Shown here: in pieces, positions 1-5,234 of the stretch
Layout of the letters: the number at the start of each line of letters is the position of its first letter
Numbering within the stretch: the stretch's first letter is position 1
Notes under the pieces: model-generated
Told to the model about the DNA's origin: nothing
Databases searched by the model: none
What the model saw: the letters and a program-made list of their open reading frames with translations, nothing else
From: Pseudomonadota bacterium
Lineage (GTDB): Bacteria > Pseudomonadota > Gammaproteobacteria > Arenicellales > UBA868
Direction: 5' to 3'
Length of the DNA: 6,749 bases
Assembly: GCA_018661145.1 (NCBI GenBank)
Contig: JABJIU010000164.1
Coordinates: 1-6,749 of the forward strand
Translations under genes and position numbers: made by a program

Positions 1-2
1 AA

Positions 3-647
3 AGTAGTCAGGACGATTTGCTTACGGCCGATGATGATCTCTTACTTGATGATAGTGGAGAGAATGATCTTCTGACGGATGAAGATTCATTGCTGGATGG
101 TGGCGGTTATGCCGATCAAGCGAAAGCCGAGGAAGAAGGGCCGAGTGCTGTGGGTCAGCACGAGGCATTGTTCGCAGAAAGCCGGTATCCGTCGGCGAAC
201 ACCTGCGCCGCATGTCACCCGAAGCAATATCGCGAGTGGTCAGTTTCCCAGCACGCCTACGCTCAGTTGAGCCCGGTATATATGGCAATGCAGATGACCA
301 TCAACTCGCTCACCAGCGGCACGAACGGCGATTTCTGCGTCCGGTGTCATACCCAGGTAGGCATGAACATGGAGGAGTCGTTTTATGCCTCTAACCTAGA
401 TCGCCACCCAACCTCGCGGGAAGGTGTCACTTGTGTGGCTTGTCACCGAGTTAACCAGAATTACGGCAAGGTGAGTGGCCGTGTGGCGCTTCAGCAGGGG
501 GATCTTTATACCGCTGTTTACGGCCCCTCCGACGGTAGCGAGCTCAATCGGGTCCTAGACTCGCGCGGGGAATATAAGGTTTCTGCTGATCGCGATACAC
601 CAGGTCGGGAGTTCGATTTGCTCCGGGCGTGCCACTTTATTTCTTGA
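3..647 (+). CDS. Multihaem cytochrome c family protein, 5' end outside window and probably truncated at its C-terminus
   Basis: The frame is open to the left edge, so the true start and any signal peptide lie outside. A TTG at 18 would give 209 residues but no export signal, which a c-type cytochrome needs, so I do not take it as the start. Numbering from that TTG, there is an acidic leucine-rich stretch at 1-30, then three CxxCH haem-binding motifs: CAACH (63-67), CVRCH (107-111) and CVACH (139-143). The segment around the first motif (HPKQYREWSVSQHAYAQLSP) has the H/W/S/H-A pattern I recall from multihaem cytochromes of the c554-like group, which carry electrons in the periplasm or at the cell surface. 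The frame ends in LLRACHFIS, with only a lone Cys-His and no fourth CxxCH, about where such proteins usually continue with more haem motifs. I infer 3' truncation, though a genuine short triheme protein is possible. A terminator follows 16 bp after the stop. Partner and substrate are unknown. Confidence 0.75.
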   Translation, partial: SSQDDLLTADDDLLLDDSGENDLLTDEDSLLDGGGYADQAKAEEEGPSAVGQHEALFAESRYPSANTCAACHPKQYREWSVSQHAYAQLSPVYMAMQMTINSLTSGTNGDFCVRCHTQVGMNMEESFYASNLDRHPTSREGVTCVACHRVNQNYGKVSGRVALQQGDLYTAVYGPSDGSELNRVLDSRGEYKVSADRDTPGREFDLLRACHFIS

Positions 648-663
648 CTCTGTGACCACATAA

Positions 664-691
664 AAAACAGGCTCCCGAAGGAGCCTGTTTT
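664..691. terminator. Bidirectional rho-independent terminator
   Basis: A perfect 12-bp inverted repeat (AAAACAGGCTCC / GGAGCCTGTTTT) closes a CGAA tetraloop at 676-679. The A-run on the left (662-667) reads as six U residues after the stem in - strand RNA, and TTTT lies at the right side in + strand RNA. It sits 16 bp after the cytochrome stop and 20 bp after the stop of the convergent binding-protein gene, so it can end transcription from both sides. The longer U-tract favours the - strand direction. Confidence 0.9.
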
Positions 692-711
692 GACTTTAGA
701 TAGTTACCGGC

Positions 712-1662
712 TTAGGGCAGCCAAGAACGCCAGACAGTTTCGTTGGCTTCCATCCACTCGGCCACTACTTCGTCTACATCCCGTTTGTTGACGTCGACTT
801 CGTAGATCATCCCGGCCTGTTGAGCATTGGTCAAACGATGCTTTTCAAGCATCGCAACCACTTCAGGATGTTTCTCGATGGAAGCGGGGCTTCCAAACTT
901 GAAGCATATATCCTTCGGCCAGTTGGTTGCGGGCCACTTCGCTTCGTCGTAATCAGGCAGTTCCACCTCGACTAGATCAAGTGCTGCAAAAATCCAGTGC
1001 GGCGTCCATGCGTAGGCGACGAATGGCTCTCCACGTTTGTACTTGGCCTGCATCTCGGCCCAGTGCGCAGTTTCGGAGCCCATGTTCTGAGCATGAAAAT
1101 CTACCCCAAGTCCGTCCATGCGTTCCTGATCTTCGCATAACCAGGCAACCTCAGGGCAGGCGATGAGATTGCCCTTATCGCCGGATTCAAGGCTTTTAAA
1201 ATGGCCCTTGTACTGGTTGAGATCTTGTACCGTTTTCAGGTCAGGTGCGACGGCTTCGATTCCGCGTGAGGAATCACCCTCAATCACATATCGGGGCGTG
1301 AAGTAGCCGCTGGCACCAATGATGCCTGTATCAGCAATGCGTACCAGTGAGCCATCACCTCCATATTCCTCAAGGTATTCTGACTTGATCGGGTTGTATG
1401 ATGGCCAGGTCTCGCAGTAAAAATCGATATCGCCTGCGCGAATCGCTTCCCAGACTCCAGGCCCACCGGGCATGGATACGGTTTTGACCTTGTAGTCCAT
1501 GTGGTTCTCAAGAACCCATTGGATGGTTCGGCAGGTAACAATTGCGCCGGTCCAATCAAGGTCAGGCAACACCAGCCGTTTTCCTGCCTCCGCTGTAGGA
1601 CTCGAAACGAGACCGACACTCATAATGATTGCGGCGAGGGCCGCTTTAAAAGTTGACTTCAA
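712..1662 (-). CDS. proX: Periplasmic substrate-binding protein of a ProU/OpuA-type glycine betaine ABC transporter
   Basis: This 316-residue protein belongs to the OpuAC/ProX binding-protein family, which captures betaine-like solutes in the periplasm and delivers them to the ProW/ProV membrane complex. Residues 1-26 form a Sec signal peptide: K2 and K6, a hydrophobic core, and cleavage probably after AEA at 24-26. There is no lipobox cysteine, so it should be soluble. Aligning from memory with E. coli ProX, W86 (ETWPSYN), W174 (between C169 and C176) and W219 (YAWTPHW) match the betaine-cage tryptophans W65, W140 and W188. C169/C176 match the cysteines flanking W140, so a disulfide is likely. 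Other cysteines are C44, C83 and C253. The start is TTG, chosen because a strong Shine-Dalgarno lies 6 nt upstream and because starting at Met14 would remove the basic n-region. The gene lies 211 bp downstream of the permease on the same strand and ends at the shared terminator. The family is secure; the exact solute is not. Confidence 0.92.
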   Translation of the reverse strand: MKSTFKAALAAIIMSVGLVSSPTAEAGKRLVLPDLDWTGAIVTCRTIQWVLENHMDYKVKTVSMPGGPGVWEAIRAGDIDFYCETWPSYNPIKSEYLEEYGGDGSLVRIADTGIIGASGYFTPRYVIEGDSSRGIEAVAPDLKTVQDLNQYKGHFKSLESGDKGNLIACPEVAWLCEDQERMDGLGVDFHAQNMGSETAHWAEMQAKYKRGEPFVAYAWTPHWIFAALDLVEVELPDYDEAKWPATNWPKDICFKFGSPASIEKHPEVVAMLEKHRLTNAQQAGMIYEVDVNKRDVDEVVAEWMEANETVWRSWLP

Positions 1663-1873
1663 TTTATTCTCCTCCTCATGGTTTTAGATCTCTAAATGCC
1701 CTGTTGGCATAACCGTAGTTTTACCATAAACGTGCTCGGTGATTTTGGCATACTGGGCCAGAGCCCTCCGAAGCAGAAGCAGGCCAAGCCAAGGCGCCAA
1801 TCATCCTCTGAACTTCCTACTAAGTCTATGAATTTAATACGTTCTATCTAAACAGATTCGACTTTGCGTCGAC
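1663..1873 (-). other. 211-bp spacer between permease and binding-protein genes, with small repeats
   Basis: No protein-coding content is evident. Three small structures stand out. First, an inverted repeat ATGCC-N5-GGCAT at 1696-1710, whose near end is 34 bp from the TTG start. Second, a direct repeat TTGGCATA at 1704-1711 and 1745-1752, 41 bp apart, whose first copy overlaps that inverted repeat. Third, a 5-bp hairpin (TCGAC-N5-GTCGA) at 1858-1872, right after the permease stop. The length would allow a separate promoter or processing site that raises binding-protein expression, but I could not pick a convincing -35/-10 pair on the - strand. Regulatory function is a guess. Confidence 0.35.
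1669..1676 (-). promoter_or_regulatory. Strong Shine-Dalgarno that fixes a TTG start for the binding-protein gene
   Basis: On the - strand this reads AGGAGGAG, followed by a 6-nt A/T-rich spacer (AATAAA) and then TTG at 1662-1660. It is the best ribosome binding site in the window. It supports the TTG start over the in-frame ATG 13 codons further in. The strong site may compensate for the weak initiation codon, as binding proteins are usually made in excess over the membrane complex. Confidence 0.8.
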
Positions 1874-4003
1874 TCAGGAAAAACCCATCGCTTCGCGCTG
1901 GGTTTTTGTCCAGGCTTGGGAGATTCGGTCCAGAATGATGGCCAGCAGCACGATGCCCATGCCTGCTTGTAGAGATACGCCGATACTTGCGATGCTCATT
2001 CCCGTGAATACCTCAAGCCCGAGTCCCTTGCCGCCGATCAACGGAGTGATGACCTCCATTGCAAGCGCCATCATGATGCCCTGATTTACACCGATCATGA
2101 TCGCCGGGATTGCCATTGGGATTTTCACCTTCATCAGCGTCTGGATGACTGAGGCACCGAACGAATGGGAAACCTCGTCGATCTCTTCAGGCAGTTCACG
2201 GATACCAAGCGTCGTACAGCGAATCAACGGAGGAATGGCGTAGATAACCGTTGCGATCACCGCAGGAATTTGGCCACCACCAAACAGCATTATCACCGGC
2301 ACAAGATACACAAATACCGGCATGGTCTGCATGGTATCCAGGATAGGCTTAAGAATTCTATCGATTGTTCGGCTGTATGCGGCCATGATTCCAAGCGGCA
2401 CACCGACAACGAAACAGATCAATACCGACACAGTGACCGTCGACAGGGTGATCATGCTGAAGGCCCATAAGTCGGTTGCCCCGATGAACAGCAGACCGAT
2501 AAAAGTGATCAATGCGAGCGCGCGTCCACTCACCAGATAGGCGACACTGGCAAACAACAGACAGGTGTACCACCAAGGCAGCCCTTTCAGGAAGGTATTC
2601 AGTGGATTGATTAATCCGAAATAAAGACCCTTCTTGATGCCGGTTGTGATCGCATAGAAAGTCTCGTTTGTCACTAGCACGTCCATATACTGGTTAACGG
2701 GTGTCCGGAAGCGATGCTCCCACGCTTTTGGGAAGTTTCCAAAAACATCCGTATAGCTGTCCAGCAGCAGCATTATTGAAATCAATACCAAACTTGCTAT
2801 CAGGAAAGCATGTCGCAACAGTAACTTGTGAATCTTGATACCCATGTCGGGATCGTAGGCCCTCAACAGGGCGCATGGGGGCAAAGCGATAAGTTTGGTA
2901 ACTGTACGACCCGCATTTCCGATCTGACGCCACACAAGATCGATGAGGGATTCGATATATCGGATCAGTCGGAACGTTTCGAGTGACTGAGGAAAAAGGT
3001 AAAAAATCTGGACTCTTCCCTGATCGGTGCGTTGCGGTTCACGGCCCATCGCATAGGTAACGCGGTCCAGCAGAATGGCCATCAGCACGATCGCCAGACC
3101 CCCTTCAAGCGCCTTACCCACGTTAAGCCGTTGCATCCCGCGAAGCACAATCTCGCCGAGGCCCGGCGCTCCGATAAATGTCGCGAGCACCACCAGCGCC
3201 AGCGCCATCATCACCGTCTGATTCACTCCCAACTTAATCGCGGGCACGGCAAGCGGGATCTTGACTTTAGCCAGTGACTGGATCGTTGTTGCGCCAAAAG
3301 AGGTTGCGGCTTCGCCGATGCCTATGGGTACTTGGCGGATACCAAGATTGGTGAGACGCACAATGGGGGGTAGAGCATAAATCACGGTTGCCAAGATCGC
3401 GCCGGGCGCACCCAAGCCAAAAAGGTAAAACGCTGGGATCAGATAGATGAACGCTGGCAAGGTCTGCATGGTATCTAGGATTGGCTTGATGATCATCTCG
3501 AGCCGATCACTTTGTGAGGCAGCAATCCCAAGTACGATGCCAACGACCGCACTTAACGCGATGGAAATGCACATCAGGCTAAGCGTTTCCATCGCTGCGT
3601 CCCACATATCCAGCACCAGCCATGAGCCCACGGCGGCAACCGCAAAAAGCCCGAGGCGCAATCCTCCATAGGCAAACGCAGGCAATACCAACACAACCAG
3701 CACGATCTGCCATTGCGTAAAAATCAGAAGATCGACAATGTACTCATAGAACCACGTGACTCCAGCCCCCAGCGCCCGGGTGGTTGGCTGCAGGATCGGC
3801 CTCATCCATTTGTCGAATTCATTAACCTTGTCGGCAAAAGGAAAGGCGCTGATCCAGGATTCGGGAAAGACAGTTTCACCACCCTGGATCTTCCAGATCA
3901 AGATGGAGATCAGCAGGACAACGGCTCCGGCGACCCAGTGGCGGTATTCGGACCAAAAGCGGGACGTCAAAGTGTCGCTAGAACTAGATTCTGGATCCCG
4001 CAT
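1874..4003 (-). CDS. proW: Fused tandem permease of a ProU/OpuA-type ABC transporter (two ProW-like halves in one chain)
   Basis: This 709-residue membrane protein forms the translocation channel of the betaine-type importer. It holds two ProW-like (BPD_transp_1) units, roughly 100-320 and 480-697, offset by 379 residues. The signature KPILDTMQT(L/M)P occurs at 173-183 and 552-562. EAA loops, which contact the ATPase, lie at about 220-256 and 599-635. The first has canonical E231-A-A and G237; the second reads E610-V-S with G616. Hydrophobic segments include about 23-38, 99-131, 141-161, 183-213, 260-280 and 302-313 in half one, and about 398-415, 478-510, 514-541, 563-592, 638-655 and 680-692 in half two. 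A mixed linker of about 75 residues (320-395) joins them. Usual ProW is about half this length and works as a dimer, so one copy of this chain should replace that dimer. The ATG at 4003 is preceded in frame by a TAG 27 nt upstream, and only a weak site (CAGG, 8 nt away) precedes it. The binding-protein gene follows; the ATPase gene is divergent. Confidence 0.93.
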   Translation of the reverse strand: MRDPESSSSDTLTSRFWSEYRHWVAGAVVLLISILIWKIQGGETVFPESWISAFPFADKVNEFDKWMRPILQPTTRALGAGVTWFYEYIVDLLIFTQWQIVLVVLVLPAFAYGGLRLGLFAVAAVGSWLVLDMWDAAMETLSLMCISIALSAVVGIVLGIAASQSDRLEMIIKPILDTMQTLPAFIYLIPAFYLFGLGAPGAILATVIYALPPIVRLTNLGIRQVPIGIGEAATSFGATTIQSLAKVKIPLAVPAIKLGVNQTVMMALALVVLATFIGAPGLGEIVLRGMQRLNVGKALEGGLAIVLMAILLDRVTYAMGREPQRTDQGRVQIFYLFPQSLETFRLIRYIESLIDLVWRQIGNAGRTVTKLIALPPCALLRAYDPDMGIKIHKLLLRHAFLIASLVLISIMLLLDSYTDVFGNFPKAWEHRFRTPVNQYMDVLVTNETFYAITTGIKKGLYFGLINPLNTFLKGLPWWYTCLLFASVAYLVSGRALALITFIGLLFIGATDLWAFSMITLSTVTVSVLICFVVGVPLGIMAAYSRTIDRILKPILDTMQTMPVFVYLVPVIMLFGGGQIPAVIATVIYAIPPLIRCTTLGIRELPEEIDEVSHSFGASVIQTLMKVKIPMAIPAIMIGVNQGIMMALAMEVITPLIGGKGLGLEVFTGMSIASIGVSLQAGMGIVLLAIILDRISQAWTKTQREAMGFS
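2319..2350 (-). repeat. Downstream copy of a DNA repeat shared by the two permease halves
   Basis: This 32-bp block matches 3456-3487 at 29 of 32 positions, exactly 1137 bp (379 codons) apart and in the same frame. It encodes the KPILDTMQT signature in the second half of the permease. It is the clearest DNA-level trace of the internal duplication that I found by eye. The protein constraint there is high, so it does not by itself show a recent duplication. Confidence 0.7.
3456..3487 (-). repeat. Upstream copy of the same permease repeat
   Basis: This is the partner of the block at 2319-2350 and encodes KPILDTMQT in the first permease half. The three differences fall at synonymous third positions or at the Leu/Met codon that ends the motif. 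Confidence 0.7.
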
Positions 4004-4008
4004 TAGAT

Positions 4009-4037
4009 TTGCCTGGACTCGGTCAATCCACTAGCAT
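4009..4037 (+). promoter_or_regulatory. Candidate weak promoter for the ATPase/amidase arm
   Basis: TTGCCT (4009-4014), a 17-nt spacer, and TAGCAT (4032-4037) match consensus boxes at 4 of 6 positions each. The -10 box overlaps that of the candidate opposite-strand promoter, so the two could compete or share a regulator. The leader to the ATPase ATG would be about 80 nt. It covers the imperfect palindrome AGAG-ATATC-CTCT at 4069-4081, a possible operator. The evidence is weak. Confidence 0.22.
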
Positions 4038-4061
4038 ATCTTTAAAGAAAACCGGCTTCAA
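4033..4061 (-). promoter_or_regulatory. Candidate sigma-70-type promoter for the permease/binding-protein arm
   Basis: Read on the - strand, TTGAAG (4061-4056) is separated by exactly 17 nt from TATGCT (4038-4033). Each box matches the consensus at 4 of 6 positions. A start about 7 nt after the -10 box would leave a leader of roughly 23 nt before the permease ATG, which fits. Called by eye only. Confidence 0.4.
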
Positions 4062-4127
4062 TGAGTTAAGAGATATCCTCTCCTGGCCGGAGATGAACTC
4101 CCTCGGTAGCCTCAAGAGAACGACTGA

Positions 4128-5159
4128 ATGCCGGAAACGCAAAAGATTGTCTGTAACAATGTCTGGAAGATATTCGGGGCATACCCCGAGCAGACTCTGA
4201 AAGATCTCGACCTTTCGTTATCCCGCGCTGAGATCCAGGCGCGAACCGGGCATGTCGTCGCGGTCAAAGACGTCTCCTTCGAAGTAAATACCGGAGAGAC
4301 CTTCGTTGTGATGGGTCTGTCCGGGAGTGGAAAGTCCACGCTCGTCCGTTGTATCTCCCGCTTGATTGAGCCTACCGCTGGCGCGATGATCATCGATGGC
4401 GAGGACATAATGTCCTACGACTTGGCGAAATTGACGGAACTACGACGTTATCGCATGAGTATGGTGTTTCAGCATTTTGGACTTTTCCCGCACCGTAAAG
4501 TCATAGACAACATTTCCTTCGGCCTCGAGATACGGGGTATGGATAAGGATGAGCGTAAGGCGAAATCGCTTGAAGTTCTGCAGAAAGTCGGTCTCGACGG
4601 TTGGGCGGAGCATTTTCCTCGGGAGTTGTCTGGTGGGATGCAGCAGCGGGTAGGCCTTGCCCGCGCCATGGCGGTTGATCCGGAAATACTGATTTTTGAC
4701 GAGCCATTCAGCGCCCTCGATCCATTAATTCGTCGAGAGATGCAGGACGAACTGCTTAGCATTCAGGCTGAAGTTCAGAAAACTATGATCTTCATTACCC
4801 ATGACTTTCTTGAAGCCATCAAGATGGGTGACCGTATCGCAATCATGAAAGATGGCGTTGTCGTCCAGATCGGAACGCCCGAAGAGATTGTCACGAATCC
4901 TGTCGACGACTACGTGCGCGAATTTACGGAAGATGTACCGCGCCACAAGGTAGTGAGCGTAGGGAGGGTAATGCAGGCGGTGTCGGATCCAACGCGAATC
5001 GAAAGTGCTGAGCGTATTCATCATAAAGCAAAAATCGATTCGCTAATTGACATTGTGACGAAAAGTGACGGCCCGATGGCGGTCATAGATGACGAGAATC
5101 GTATTGTTGGGGAAGTAACTCAAACAATAATACTTAAGGCGATGAGTAGCCGACCCTAG
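4128..5159 (+). CDS. proV: ATP-binding protein of a ProU/OpuA-type glycine betaine ABC transporter, with a shortened CBS region
   Basis: This 343-residue cytoplasmic ATPase powers the betaine-type importer and pairs with the permease EAA loops. Residues 22-49 resemble the extra N-terminal segment typical of ProV. The nucleotide-binding domain is complete: Walker A GLSGSGKST (63-71), Q-loop Q115 in VFQHFGLFPH, ABC signature LSGGMQQR (167-174), Walker B ILIFDEP (187-193, catalytic E192), D-loop SALD, and switch H225 in ITHD. The family-typical DPLIRREMQDEL follows. The C-terminal part (about 278-340) resembles the last CBS motif of ProV, including IDDENRIVGEV. E. coli ProV is about 400 residues with two CBS motifs, so roughly one is missing. 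The ATG is fixed by an in-frame TGA immediately before it. Only a weak purine-rich site (GAGA) lies about 8 nt upstream. The gene is divergent from permease and binding protein, and the amidase follows after 75 bp with no clear terminator between. Confidence 0.94.
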   Translation: MPETQKIVCNNVWKIFGAYPEQTLKDLDLSLSRAEIQARTGHVVAVKDVSFEVNTGETFVVMGLSGSGKSTLVRCISRLIEPTAGAMIIDGEDIMSYDLAKLTELRRYRMSMVFQHFGLFPHRKVIDNISFGLEIRGMDKDERKAKSLEVLQKVGLDGWAEHFPRELSGGMQQRVGLARAMAVDPEILIFDEPFSALDPLIRREMQDELLSIQAEVQKTMIFITHDFLEAIKMGDRIAIMKDGVVVQIGTPEEIVTNPVDDYVREFTEDVPRHKVVSVGRVMQAVSDPTRIESAERIHHKAKIDSLIDIVTKSDGPMAVIDDENRIVGEVTQTIILKAMSSRP

Positions 5160-5222
5160 ACCGGGGCGTGCAAGTGCTTAGAGCTCGGCGCGTCGGCTCC
5201 ATCTTGAAGAAATCAAACTAAC

Positions 5223-5228
5223 GGGGAG
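5223..5228 (+). promoter_or_regulatory. Ribosome binding site of the amidase gene
   Basis: GGGGAG lies 6 nt before the ATG at 5235, a good spacing, and supports that start. Confidence 0.7.
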
Positions 5229-5234
5229 TCATCT

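Noticed and set aside
18..20. TTG as the true start of the cytochrome gene
   Set aside because: The frame is open upstream to the window edge, and starting here leaves no signal peptide, which a c-type cytochrome must have.
1621..1623. In-frame ATG (Met14) as the start of the binding protein
   Set aside because: It would remove the basic n-region of the signal peptide and lacks the strong Shine-Dalgarno that precedes the TTG.
1858..1872. Hairpin after the permease stop as a terminator
   Set aside because: The stem is only 5 bp and the following - strand sequence is not a true U-tract. The binding-protein gene downstream would also be cut off.
4009..4200. 63-residue + strand frame across the divergent region and the start of the ATPase gene
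   Set aside because: It overlaps the ATPase gene in another frame, has no family features and no supporting ribosome binding site.
5181..5199. GAGC/GCTC inverted repeat between ATPase and amidase genes as a terminator
   Set aside because: It has a 4-bp stem with a long loop and no T-run after it, so read-through into the amidase gene is more likely.
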